Assembly (NCBI GenBank): GCA_030544235.1
Contig: CM060466.1
Coordinates: 21,812,575 to 21,876,574 of the forward strand
Source: Lepturacanthus savala
Taxonomy: Eukaryota; Chordata; Actinopteri; Scombriformes; Trichiuridae
Length of the DNA: 64,000 bases
Direction of reading: 5' to 3'
The notes below the pieces were generated by a model that saw only the letters and a list, made by a program, of their open reading frames with translations, had not been told where the DNA came from and made no database searches. Made by a program: the position numbers and the translations under genes. This document shows positions 11,090-23,450 of this stretch, in pieces (positions within the stretch are counted from its first letter, which is position 1; every line of letters begins with the position of its first letter).

Positions 11090-11260
11090 AACAATATGTA
11101 TTTAATGTTAGCCCAGGATCCACCGCTTAAAGCCCACCTCATCAAACTGCAAATTAGTCTCGGCCGTAACTTTATTACGGCCTGGCCCGGAGATGGGCAG
11201 CCATAAATAATTCAACTGCACTGTCTCTGGAAGCAGCGAGATTTAATTCTACCCAAGTAC
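11090..11260. promoter_or_regulatory. TAAT-rich block with a perfect palindrome
   Basis: GGCCGTAA at 11162-11169 pairs exactly with TTACGGCC at 11175-11182 across a 5-base spacer. Around it are CAAATTAGTC, CATAAATAATTC and GATTTAATTC. The combination of a GC-containing palindrome and AT cores in single-copy sequence is suggestive of protein binding; no factor can be assigned. Confidence 0.28.
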
Positions 11261-11388
11261 AAGTGTGCGGGCACGCACATGCAAGTGCATGAGTGTGTGA
11301 GCACTCGCCTAGGTGTGTGCAGGTTTTGCTTGTAGCTAGTGTGTATATGTATTTGTGAAATTAGATAATTCCCTCACAGATCCAGTCT

Positions 11389-11417
11389 ACACACACACAA
11401 ACACACACACACACACA
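11389..11417. repeat. (CA)n microsatellite
   Basis: ACAC array with one AAACAC interruption. Confidence 0.9.
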
Positions 11418-11554
11418 TGCTTCCATTGGCAGGCTTCTGTCTTTAGACTCCCGTTGCAGAGCATTCCCCACAAGGTAGCACCATGCCAACGTGCTCAGCC
11501 ACATCCATCAACCAGGCAGGCAGCGCCCCCAACCCTCCCAGCTACAACCACCCA

Positions 11555-11655
11555 GAGAGAGGGAGGGAGAGGAGGAGGAGGGGGAGAGAGGAAAAGGATA
11601 GGAGCTGGATGACAAATAAACAGAAAGGCAGAGAAAGAAGAAGCAAAGAATGTGG
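11555..11655 (+). repeat. Purine-rich (GA/GGA) tract
   Basis: Plus-strand G/A-rich sequence with GGGAGGGAGA and GGAGGAGGAGG runs. Minus-strand frames here are low-complexity Ser/Pro. Confidence 0.65.
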
Positions 11656-11855
11656 AAGGTGTCAGACATGGTTAAAAATTTAAAGAAAAAATCGTAGACT
11701 ATGAAACTAAAAATAGACAGCATTGACATCCTTTATTAGTTAGGTAAAACAACCTTTTATCTTTAAGTTTTGTTTGCTATTTTCGTCATCCATCATTTTA
11801 TATTCTACCAATTACAATTATAAAACTGAACACAGACGTAACTAAAAAAGTACAG

Positions 11856-12640
11856 ACCTCCATCAAGCATATTGTGACTCCCAGCCAACCAGTAGTGTGG
11901 GAAGGGGGGCCCCTGCAGCCCCCCCTAGTGGTGGGTGGCTGCTTAATATTGTAGCTTTATTTCACTGCTAACTGTTGGCTAAACATTTGTTAACATAATG
12001 CAAATATTGCATAATGCTTTTTTTCTGGACTGTGGCTGTATATAAAATGTATATATCAGTTGTTCAACATTTATTGAAGATTTGTGTTATTTTTAACACT
12101 GTAACCAAATGTGTTACAGAAAATTCTCTAATACTGGCCGATATTAGTAGCTGGGTCTCTAAAATTGTCCAGTCTCCCTGTTGGTGGGTAAGATAGACCC
12201 TAATTTCAGGTAAGACGTGGGTTTATTTTCAACACTGTTGCTGTATATTCGTAACTTGTAATAGAAAATCTTTATTGCTTTTTTAGTAGTGCTGTGGCCG
12301 TGCAACATTTTTCAATGATGTGGGCTTGTTATTGTTCCCCCACGGAGTTTGCGATTTAATTCTTAATTCTCGAAAAAGTTGTCTTTTGGTGGGCATTTAC
12401 CATTGATTTGTTGATAATATTCAGTGTCCTCTAGGGGGCGCCCATATGCTGTTGCAATACGCTGTTCCTATAGCTACTCTTGACTCTTGATGCTATAAGT
12501 TGAATAACAGAGTGAAGGGAAGTCGCTATAAATTTGGCGAAAATCCCGCCCAAACCTTTTGAGGTATTTTGCTAACAAACAGACAAACAAATAGGCAGAC
12601 AGAAAACCGCTGGCTAAAACATAACCTCCTTGGTGGAGGT
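11856..12640 (-). mobile_element. Interspersed repeat bounded by ACCTCC inverted ends
   Basis: ACCTCCATCAAG at 11856-11867 is matched in inverse by CTTGGTGGAGGT at 12629-12640 (11 of 12). Inside the right end, ACATAACCTCCTTGG precedes the terminus, and the 25 bases at 12557-12581 are the exact reverse complement of 23215-23239. The layout matches a common fish repeat whose ends read ACCTCCGCCAAGGAGG and whose subterminal part reads TGTTTGTTAGCAAAATA. No transposase is visible, so it is probably a non-autonomous element. Superfamily uncertain. Confidence 0.68.
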
Positions 12641-13380
12641 AATAATAGACTGAACAATATCAAATTAAGGCATGTCAGTTCATAAACTGTGAATTCTGAA
12701 TGCATGCAATGCTACGACAAAGGTAGGGAGCATATGAAAGCAAAAGGCTGTCCTATCCTATTTTGATCAATCAAAACTAGTTTGTAATGTTTAGTAAATG
12801 AAAGCTTGATTGAGTGTAAGCGTTTAGTAGTCTTTTGAACACAGAACCGAGTCATTTTAAGAAGTCGGATTGAGTCAGATATTTGTTTTAAAGATGATGT
12901 TCTTTGGCATTTTTGCTTTCAGCTATCAGGTCACCACCCTTAAATGTTCTAGCTGAAGATTTGATGGCAGCCAACATGAAAATATATAAGTGAGAAGATA
13001 TGTCTTTTCTCATAGAACGTTTAATTCCATGTTCATACCCTTAGTGTCTTTGTTTTGGTATGGAGAAGAGCTCTGAACTACCAGTTAACCACTTTTCTGT
13101 CTTTGTGAAAAAATATTCATTTGAAATTATTTGTTGATTTGGTTGGAGTTGCTTAAAATATCTTGTGTTCTAGATAACTCAGACTATACCAGTGTTAAAA
13201 CACCAGTTTTAAATACTGGATAGTGGCCAAAAAATCTTAAGTGATACTTGAAATGAACCCTTCTACTGCATTGTTTTACAAAGATTACATTTTTGATTTT
13301 ACTGTGTCGTTTCATTTGTTTGCACCAACAGTGGCCTTGGCTTAAGACACACAGAATTACATTTCGTTCTGTTTACTTTG
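12641..13380. other. Gene-free AT-rich stretch
   Basis: No coding frame longer than about 60 codons and no recognised element. The 13165-13380 part may belong to the same repeat as the duplicated motif that follows. Confidence 0.45.
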
Positions 13381-13680
13381 TTCAGTGCAATTGGTTTCCT
13401 AGATTCTGCTGAGTGAACACAACTGTTCAGTTAAGTCAGATTAACTTGGTTTACTTAAGTTGATAACAGAAAGATTTTTTTACACTTGCAATCATTAAGT
13501 GAATTAACTTCACATTTCGCTTTCACACTTCACAAATTAAGAAAATACAATTAGATTTTAAATAAATTTTACAATTAGATATGAAGTAAATGTAAGTATT
13601 ACTTGTATATATTTATATCTTAAATATATTTAATGCAATTGGTTTCCTGCATTCGATTAAGGAAGCTCAACTAGTCACAT
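13381..13680. repeat. Duplicated TGCAATTGGTTTCCT motif in an AT-rich repeat
   Basis: TGCAATTGGTTTCCT occurs at 13386-13400 and again at 13634-13648. Each is followed by an ATTC block and, about 20 bases on, by an ACAACT or CTCAACT sequence. The two copies are 248 bases apart with AT-rich sequence between (GTTAAGTCAGATTAAC, TTTACTTAAGTTGATAAC). The text resembles a widespread unclassified fish interspersed repeat. Confidence 0.5.
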
Positions 13681-13824
13681 TTTAGAGTGCGGTGTGGAAC
13701 CAATGCTTCAGGACAGATGGAAGATGTGTCATGAAAATGTCATCACCGTACCTGCATCATACATCTTCATTAACGGAACACAGATAGGCATCGGGAGAAA
13801 GGCTACCAGCTCAATGGGCGTTGC

Positions 13825-13873
13825 ATGTGTGTGACTGTGTGTGTGACCGTGTGTGTGTGTGTGTGTGTGTGTT
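13825..13873. repeat. Imperfect (GT)n microsatellite
   Basis: GTGT units with GTGACTG and GTGACCG interruptions, then about 12 clean units. Confidence 0.9.
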
Positions 13874-15949
13874 TGCGTGTATGCAATTGTTTGTAAGGGT
13901 AAGCGACAACAAGAGACCTTCCAGTGGCGACGTGTAGCATGGTATAGCAGCGGAGCACATTACCCAGCTGCTGTATTCTCTGACATCTGCACCTTGTTTA
14001 CGGAGAGCGAGGGACCCTTTCCTCTGGGGTGGGGGTGAGGGGGGCACGGAGGGGGAGCCCCAGGTCTCACTCGTAATTGAGGAGCGGAATGAGAAAATGT
14101 GGAATGGGAAAAGTGAAAATAGTCATAGAGGGAGAGGGGGTGGATGAAATGTGAATTCTGTTTTCCCTGCTGCTCCTGTGTTTACGTGTGTGTATGTGTG
14201 TGTGTGTTGGTTGCCAGTGCCTTCAGGAAGCTGGATGGCAGGCGATAGCAGCGGCTGCACTGAGGGTATCGCAGACCGGTGCGTCCATGTATGTGTGTGA
14301 GTCTTGACTGATGTAACACTAAGGCAATATTGTTGGTCTAAGAAAGGGCTTGAGTGGGCAGGACCTGGGGGACTTTGTTTCACTCCCTCCTGGTATAAGT
14401 GTTTGTGTTTGCCTCTGTGTGTAATGGAGCAACAGCTCTGTGGCCGCAAATCACAATCAGTTCCACCAAGGCGATATTCCGCCAGCGCCTGACACCCCCT
14501 ACCCTCCCTACCACCCCCCCACTCTGTGGCTCACTGACTCACGGAAGGGAGGCAGTGGTGCGAGCAATAAGGCCAATATTACTTGGGGATAAAAAAAGAA
14601 AACCAAAAAAAAAAGCGTAATTAGCTACCTGCTGTGAAAAACAGGCACCGCAAGCTGTGATGGAGAGCCAGGGGGTCCAGGAAGAGGGTACAGGGCTTCA
14701 CAGGGCGGGAGGCGTTTGTTTGCATTTTGGGGCCATTCGTGATAATGTTGGATTGCTGGGAGAAAAATGGTCTTGAGAAGTCGTCCTTTGAATACGGTCC
14801 CATATTTTTAATCTATTGCTTCTCATTTTTTTCTTACCTCTCACTCTCTTGGTTAAAAACAATATTTCTGGTGTGTGTTTGGCAGTAATTTCTATAATTT
14901 TAAAATAACAGCGTATTCACTGAAATAAATGAGATTTGTGAACGATGTGAAATTGCTCTATAGTTGTGTAATGGGACAAAAAACACGCTATATTCAGATT
15001 ATGTACCATTTTATTTAGAGGTAAACCCATTGATGACCCGTTGATGTATTAAAAGGACATAACATGCTAATCATTTCTATATTTATGATATCACGTATGG
15101 TCCAAGTTCCAAAACTTGAGCTGAGTGTATGTTAAAAGCACCCTGTGAAGAAAAAGAATCAAAATCAAAACTACTTTAATAAGTTTGGTGAGTTTAAAAC
15201 ATTAGGACTTTGCAACTAGTAACTCAGTGTGACTTCTTTTTACCACTGCATTCTAATTTGGTGAAATATTGTAATCCAAATGTGAATGAATTCTAATGAA
15301 CTAGAATTACTGTAAAGGAGAATGAGAATGATGAAAGGAGGAATTGGAGGAAGGAGGGTGAGGATAAAAAGGTGAGATGTAAAAAAAAAAAATCCAGGCT
15401 GATAGGATCTAAAGACGATAGCCTGAGGGGACTTTTATGTGGCTCGTATTGGACATACTGGAACCTGTTGCTAATTTGAAGCTCAGTTTAAGACATTGGA
15501 GACATGCCTTCCCCCTAAACACATAAAGCACACTTCAGTGAAACCCCATCTGTGTCGTTTTGCTGTTTCCCTCATTCAGATGTAACCGAGTAACACTCTG
15601 TGTTCAAAAAACAAGCCGCTGCCTGAGGGAAGGGAGGCTGGAGGTGTGATGTGGGCTATCATCGTCCAGAAAGGGTAAATACAGTATAAAGGAAAGGAGC
15701 TGAAATATTGATGAGGGCCTGACATGGAGCCTGCAGCACTGTAGCCTGGCTACTATGAGGTACCTTATCATTCTCAGCTGTAATTGAGTGGTAGGAGGGA
15801 GAGAGGCCCTCAGGGCAGCTTCCAAGAACCAGAAGCTACGTTCCTGCTTCAACTAAGGACCTCCCATGATGCCTCGCGGACTGAAACAGAGAATTGTAGG
15901 GAATATACTTCCCCGTCTGACGTTAATTGGACATCACTTATCTCCCGAA
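13874..15949. other. Gene-free stretch
   Basis: Frames at 13811-14047 and 14123-14620 cross CA/TG- or C-rich sequence and show no domain. An A10 run lies near 15380. The remainder is single-copy, with no transposon recognised up to the LINE tail. Confidence 0.5.
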
Positions 15950-16460
15950 CTCTCCTAAGTCCAGCTCTACAGATGATTTTGGCTGCATTTGATTCAGAAC
16001 GCTTAAATCCTCACTCGGAGCAAAACAACGGGTCACATTTACTCCAGTTCTCAGATCTTTACACTGGCTTTGTTTCTGTAGGTTTATGAAGCATCAAATG
16101 GCTAAAATACATTTCTGATCTGCTACTTTTTTATGATCCATCCAGCCCTCTTTTTATGGAACAAACTCATAAAAAACTCCAGGTCTGCTGCAACTCTCAA
16201 TTCTTTCAAATCAAAGTGGACACATTTTCTGTTTGCTGCTGCATTTGATTAAATTAATTTTAGGCATTTGATTATCTTACACTGCACTGTAACTTTTATT
16301 CTCTCATTCTATTTCTGCTTATTTTAATTTCTATTTTACTAATTTCTGTTCATTATAAATTATTTTTATATTTGCTTATGATGCTTTCACATTTAATATT
16401 TTATGTGAATTGCCTTGATGTTGAAAACTGCTTTACAAATAAACTGGCCTTTCCTTTGCA
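15950..16460 (+). mobile_element. 3' end of an L2-clade LINE, degenerate
   Basis: Translated text near 16012-16080 (SEQNNGSHLLQFSDLYTGF) resembles the C-terminal part of L2-type reverse transcriptase, usually of the form HITPVLxSLHWLPV. It is followed by GTTTATGAAGCATCAAATGG, which resembles the family's VYKALNG codons, and by a stretch at 16185-16235 (CAGGTCTGCTGCAACTCTCA, then TTTGCTGCTGCATTTGA). The element ends with CTTTACAAATAAACTGGCC, the 3' tail style of fish L2 elements. Internal deletions and stops make it dead. A 5'-truncated retroposed copy is the likely origin. Confidence 0.75.
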
Positions 16461-19422
16461 GGGAGGAATTGCAGCATTATATCTGGATGGTGCCCCTCCT
16501 ACATGGAGCCTGTTTTGTAGTTTTCTTTCATATGTATAATACTAATATGATCACATTTGGCCAGTGAGTGGGGCAGGCACACTTTTGATTTAAGCTTCAT
16601 TTCCTCAGAATATATGGAAAACCAAAAGATTTTCATTGCAAAAACAAAGAAATTGCCTGGCCTGAAACTGCTGGTGGCGGGACTGACTCTGAAACAAAAT
16701 TGTCACTCCGGCAGATTTTTATTACTTTTTATTTTATGGAAATGAGATCTCATGCACTCACCCATTATCTCGTGGCTGTTGGCTCGGTTTGATTCCGCGA
16801 CGTACCCCTGACTCTTTAAACTGTAATTTTTCACTTTCGCCAGCATCAGACGCTTTGATGGCAACTGTCTCCCCTTTTTTTCCTGTTTGCTCTGCGACAC
16901 TTTCAGCATTGCTCTCATTTGCATATTTAGCGTAAATCCCTCCCTGTGGAGCGGCCCTTCATAATGACCATGTTGTGAAATGAGTGATGGTGCCTGCGCC
17001 AACGAGCCATGTGGGCACGGGAACGCGGTGGCTTGCCAGTTGGCTGACAGGGCAAAGAGGCTGCATGGGTTGATAACTGTAGTCAAATAAGTCAGTTTGG
17101 TGTTGGAGGATAGAAGTGATAAAGAAGGTAAAACAAAAAAAATGAAAGGACAGATGAGTAACCAATAGAGGAAATGTTAGGAGATACAAGATGAAGCAGC
17201 CCAGTATCAAACCATAGCGTGTAATACACCTGCTAGTATCAGTGTCACGTTTTGCCTCGCCAAGATGTGAAAAGTACACACATGTACGACTTTCAAAGTG
17301 CCTGTCAAGTGGCGCAGTATAGTTGACTGATGATTTTCTGTCCAAGGATCAGCTGGTGAAATTGTCTATATTCTTTTGGGTTTGAAGGATGGGATGCACT
17401 CAGACACAGCAAGGTTTATTGTTTTTTTTTTCTTTTCAACAGACAAATCAGCAATAAATCTATTGTGATGGATTTATGGACCTGGAAATCCATTTTTCTT
17501 TGTTTTTACTATATATTTTTAGCTAAGTTATTTTAATAAATGAGGCTATTACTACTAATTGGTACATGCATTTGACATATTTGCCCTTCTTCCACTCATC
17601 CCCTCCATCTCTTGCAATAACTATCCCTGGCCATTTTACTAAGTGTTTTTTTTTTGCTTAGTAACGGCACATGCAACAGTGCAATCTACCAAGCACCTTG
17701 TATAAAAAGATGGAATTGGCACAGCTTGCATTTTCCACATGTTTTTAGACAAAATATGTGGACTTTGACATTTCCATTTGTTAGTTAAAACAGTTTTTCA
17801 GTTGAACAGCATTTCAATTGATCGTTCTTACCCAAACCAACTGTTGTGTAAGTACATGCGAGCGAGAATGCGTTGAGGGAGTGCAGGGGGGTTAACCGTT
17901 GCACGGGAGAGGAGGAGTCGATGTTGTAATCTGTGGGGGTACCCATGTGAAACAAGCACGGAAGGTGGAATCTGTTATTTTGTGTAATTACCTCACAATG
18001 TCCCTGACTATCCGTGATTGCTTCGTTTATTAGAGGCAGAGGAGAAAATTAACTCCTGGTGGTTTGACTCATGCTGTGTCTGCTCTTCCTGATTGTCTAT
18101 ATTTGTCATTAGATGCTTTCTCCTCTTAATCCTGTTTGTCAGAGAGGAGTTTTGGTATATTAGGAAAGTCATATGTAAATGTGACCTCAATCTTTACCTC
18201 ATAATTCAGACATAATTCTAGATATTACATGACTGTGGTGATTTGGAAATGGTACAGTTGGAGGTACAGTTGTACACACAAAATCATTTAAGCATTACAA
18301 ATCTTCAGTCAGATTTAAATAGTGTTGATTCACTACAAGGTGCTTTGACCAAAATCCCTAAACTGCTCACCACATATAGCTCAGCTGTATCATATTTCAG
18401 CTATTCTGTAATATATGGCACAGCTTACATATGTACTGTATATGCTTTTATCATCCTACAGTATGTGTGGTTTCCTCATTTCCTCTGCCCACACTATGTA
18501 ACAGATAGGGAGAGCTTCCATATTTCCAATCTCCAGAGCCCCACATTTTACAAATGACTCATTCTGTCCACATTCACAGTGAGCAGTACAAAAGCAGAAT
18601 GATAAAAAAAAAAAAAAAGTATGGGGGTATGATCCGTCCTTACTCCTTATTTCAAGCATGTTCAAGGCTTTTCAGCCATGAACATAATCATGTGCTGAAA
18701 AATTGCTTTCGCAAACTTCACCTTTGGATTGCTGAAATGCATCTGTTGTCCTCAGCCATACGTGACTGCAACAATGGGGGGCTCCATTTGGGGCGGCTCA
18801 GGCAATTTGACAAAGCGACAGACATGAATATGTGCATTTCGAGTATGGATGGGTACCTGGGAATGAGCCATTGTGCTGGTGGCACATTGTCTGTGGAGTT
18901 AAAGTACAGCTCTCAAAGGGCTTGGCTCATTAGAGAGTTCAGTTTATGATGACACACAATGTGCTGTTGCTTCAACACGGAGCGTCAACCGCTGAGCGCT
19001 GTGGTATAGGAAGCAGTACTCTTTTCAGTTATGTGATTTTTGAAGAAGCCAAATCATCATATTTTATGTGTACTCCTGCGAGAAGCCATTTGTTATAATG
19101 CCGGCGCTGCATGAGCAGAATCTTGTCTTAAATTAAGGAGTCCACGTGGCTTTTACTTCATTCCTCCCCTTCCACCTCCCCTTTTCCATTGTTTTCTTTT
19201 TGTGTCATTCTCTCTCACTCATTTGGTTATAGATATGCTCAAAGTGAAAGTACCGAATGACCTTCAGCTGTCTCTCCTTTTCTCTGCTTCTCCTCTTTAT
19301 GTTGTCTTCTAAAAATAGTAGTCATCCCCCCCTCCCCCCCAATCATCAGAGGAGTGCTACGGCTGGCCCTGTGGGCACAGGCTTTTGGCAAGAGGGTGCC
19401 AGAGATGAGCCTAATTAACTCA
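16461..19422. other. Gene-free single-copy stretch
   Basis: Frames up to about 131 codons (16703-17345 and 18554-18949) lack recognisable domains and splice context. An octamer-bearing patch at 16860-16960 is listed separately. A15 occurs at 18604-18618. The 17600-17830 and 18200-18540 parts are AT-rich without a named repeat. Confidence 0.5.
16860..16960. promoter_or_regulatory. Octamer-containing block
   Basis: An exact ATTTGCAT octamer lies at 16917-16924, followed by ATTTAGCG. Single-copy context. A candidate POU-factor site, weak on its own. Confidence 0.2.
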
Positions 19423-19690
19423 TTGAGAAGGAGAGAGTAAGGGAGGGAGAGGTGGATGGATGGGGGGGTAGAAAGAGGAGAGGAAAGCAGGCGGGGACAG
19501 GGGGGTGAAAAATGACAGAGATGTAGAGGGTAAAAGATGGAGTGGTGCAAAGAGGAAGATGAGGAGGAAGAGGGGAGAAAGAGGAGGCGATAATGAGAAG
19601 GAGGGGTCAGACACAGAAAAAGGAGGCGAAGCAAGGTCTCTGGGGCAAGGATGTAGTAGTGAACAAGGCAGAGGGAGAATGACGGAGAGG
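19423..19690 (+). repeat. Purine-rich low-complexity tract
   Basis: About 270 bases dominated by G and A on the plus strand, with GGGAGGGAGAGG, GGAAGATGAGGAGGAAG and similar runs. It gives spurious Ser/Pro/Leu frames on the minus strand and Arg/Glu/Lys/Gly frames on the plus strand. Confidence 0.75.
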
Positions 19691-20340
19691 AGCGCTAATT
19701 AGACTTATGACCAAATCCCCTTCTCACTTTATAGTATATGGCGGTAGAGGGGGAACGGTGGGGGGAAAAAAAACAGAGGAATGGAGATAGATGGGTCGGG
19801 CAGCTGCGGTAAGAAGATATGAAAGGGAAATATGTAATATTCAATATAGAGAGAACCCAGTGACTGCAATCTAGCCGGCTCAATTAGCTCACGTCTATAA
19901 AACAAACTCCTCTTAATCGGCTCTGTCAGACACTCATAGGGAAATGAACCGGCTGCTTCCTGTGGAAGGAGGAGAGGAGGAGAGATAACGGCGAAGACTG
20001 AGATACCACCACTCTACCTGTTCTATTATCTATGACGTCCATTCATGGTCCTTAATAAAATAATAATAAATCTATCTTGCCTGTTTTTTTCTGCTCATCT
20101 TATACATATATTTTATGGTCTATTATAACAAATCAATTTAACATATTTGCATTTTTTTCTTTGGTTAATTGTTTCCTGACATATGAAAAAGTTTTGTAGA
20201 TATAGTGACATCTACTGTAGCAGTTTGTCTGATGTAGAATTCAAAACTCCTTCTGCCTTCTTGAAAAGTCAAGTGTCTCTGAATATGCAAATATTTTCAA
20301 TTTATAAGTTTCGCTTCTGGGTGCGAGATATGTGAAAAGT
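19691..20340. other. Single-copy stretch with TAATT cores
   Basis: GCGCTAATTAGAC at the left and CTCAATTAGCTCACG near 19879 are homeodomain-type cores, with GACACTCATAGG following. No exon or recognised transposon. Candidate regulatory sequence at about 19860-19935, low certainty. Confidence 0.3.
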
Positions 20341-20470
20341 TCATTCTCAACGTGCACCGGAGGCTTCGAGTTTCCGCCTCACACTTGTGTGAGTCGCACG
20401 CCGGACCGTGATTGGCTCCAAACACATCGTGCTGGCAGGTAAACGCCTCGCGCTGTTTAACGTAAGCATG
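20341..20470. other. CpG-dense patch with a CCAAT box
   Basis: Thirteen CpG dinucleotides fall between 20351 and 20462, far above the surrounding AT-rich DNA. The patch includes GTGATTGGCT (an inverted CCAAT box) near 20407 and CACTTGTGTGAGTCGCAC near 20382-20399. It could be a tiny CpG island, a CpG-rich end of a repeat, or a degraded retrogene promoter. No coding frame is associated. Confidence 0.4.
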
Positions 20471-22030
20471 GAGAAAGTTTTTCCGCTTTCAGCAGATGAG
20501 TTTTTAAAAAAGCCTTTAAGTTTTTCAAGTGGAGGGGGACTTTTTGTATTTTAGTGCAGTTCTTTTAATGCTTTAATCACAACTATTTTCTCATATTATC
20601 CATCACACATTATTCCAAATATTTTTGAAGAGTTGTAATTATATGTCCTAAAACATAAGTTTGTTTATATAATACGCTCTATGTTATTCTGTTCATTATC
20701 AGTTACCTCACAACATAATTTCCTTAAAGGGCCATGGCGGTGGATTTGCATGTTTTAACTCATTTAATGCAAACCACATTATTGTAATGATGTAATGCAA
20801 CAATGCAACATGGGCTATCACTCAATGATAATGTCACATTGAAATAAATTTATGCAGACTCGATCTTTATGGCAATGGAATGCTGTCAGAACAATACTGT
20901 ACATTAAAGAAATTAATGTATATGACCAACAGGTTGCAATTTGATTTTCAGTGTCAGCATCAATCTGTGGTGTGGGAAGTGAAAAAGCTGTGCTTGGCCC
21001 TCCCTCATCGCCACCACCCCTAGGACCCCTTAACCCCCATTAGATCAGGCCATGTTTGCACTGGGCAGCTTCCTGGTGTGAATGTGTGTGTAAGGGTGTG
21101 AGTATAAACAGAGAGCATTGGTCACAGTGAAGCTTCCTTGTCTAAATGTTTATTTTTTTTCCTAATAAAAAAAACTGATAAAACATGCAAATATGTTAGT
21201 AAGTTAAATCAAGTTTTGTCTGATCATCCTGCCCAGTATCTACCACTGTGCTCTGCTCCATGAGGCATATACCACCCAGGCCATATGGTCCTCCTACTAG
21301 CCCTGCCTGCCCTGCCGTCTTGCGTTCAGTGGCCCCTGATGAGTGTCCCTGCCCAGGCTGATTGTAATTACCAAACAGGAGGAGCAAGTAGGCTAATTAA
21401 CACGTTAACGAGCAGCATCCACCCGACAAGGGCCTAAAGCACGCCAAGCAAGGGTCTGACAACTTCCTCCCCCCATCTGTCACCAGAAACACACACTTAC
21501 ACACACACACACTCAGACAGACACGCACCTGTTTGTGTGCATTTGTATGTGTGTTTCACGGCGTATGTGTGGTCCACCCCCTCGGAACAGAGGAGGTGAA
21601 TAGAGATGTTGATGGAGAGCTGTGGAGTTAAGTGCCTTTTGTTCGGGCGACTGTCGGTACCCTCCTCGATGCCCCTGTGCCACTGAGAAGGGCCCCCTGC
21701 CAATGCAGAGACATACATCACAGTTGGTATCAGCCAGGTGGCGGTCTGTGAGCCGGGCCCAGCCATGCTGGAGAGGCAGACCATCTCTTGGAAGGGATCA
21801 CGTGTGGTTAGGTTTTGATCAAAAAATGTTTTATAGTGGGAAAATAATGTTATTTGTTGAATTTTACACTTTAATTTTGTTAAATTCTTCAATAATAGAC
21901 TGTATTTGGACTATGATAGATTCTTAAACTTGAAAGGCAGATTTGTTTCTAGCCGGCCAATAACCCCGGAGAAGAATGAGATCTTGTTTTGATTTGGAGC
22001 AGAACTGTCAACCACACTGCTGGTCAGGCC
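20471..22030. other. Gene-free stretch
   Basis: Single-copy AT-rich sequence, then CA/TG-rich text at 21487-21570. Frames at 21196-21387 and 21497-21927 show no domain. Confidence 0.45.
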
Positions 22031-22636
22031 CAGTGTTCTTTTTTTTTTCAATTTAGTTTTCAATTTAGTTCTAGCGTCAAATGCCTATAGTAGTTTTAGT
22101 CATATTTAGTCAACTTGTATTCTTTTAGTCACATTTTAGTCAAAGAAAAGTCCTGGCATTTAAGTGTAGAAAGAAAAGAAAATCCTAAGTATTTTAGTCT
22201 AGTTCTTGTTGACTAAAATTCAAAGTCTTTCTTTAGTCTTTTTACAGAAGGTTGATAGTAACTTTAATCAAAATTAATCAAGGCAGGCATCTAACAATAG
22301 GAATTACTGTTAGGAACCTTTGTTTAGTTCAGTGTGACACATGGACATGTTTTGAAGTGACACCACCGAGCTGAATGTACTCTAGGCACTAAAATTTTAA
22401 CCCAGCATGTTAAAACAGTAGCAGAGGGTCGCTTCTCATGATGAAGTAACATTGACATTGGCACATTTAGAGACATTTGGAGGAGAAATACAAGTGACTT
22501 GCACCCAGTGAAAGCACTTTTTGATTTAAATCTAAAAAGTCTGTGATGAAAAAATACATTAAGTTTTTACTTAGTAAAGAAGATTTCAAGAAGATGACTA
22601 TATTTCATCTAGTCTCATCTGATGAAACTAACACTG
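22031..22636. mobile_element. Possible hAT-type non-autonomous element
   Basis: The left end is CAGTGTTCTT at 22031; the right end is CTAACACTG finishing at 22636, so CAGTGTT is shared in inverted orientation. Flanking 8-mers GTCAGGCC (22023-22030) and GTTAGTCC (22637-22644) match at 6 of 8 positions, compatible with a decayed 8-bp target duplication. The left half is full of TTTAGTC units, a texture seen in a common fish hAT-like repeat. There is no transposase. The short, imperfect ends keep the call tentative. Confidence 0.45.

Positions 22637-23450
<814 letters not shown>

Larger units (their letters stand above)
9889..11388. other. Gene-free single-copy stretch
   Basis: No exon is supported. 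TG-rich sequence at 10680-10760 and a T16 run at 10971-10986 create spurious frames. TAAT-rich patches at 10120-10245 and 11090-11260 are listed separately. Confidence 0.5.

Noticed and set aside
13811..14047. Frame resembling a short secreted peptide
   Set aside because: It crosses the (GT)n array, which supplies a Thr-His repeat; no signal peptide or conserved motif.
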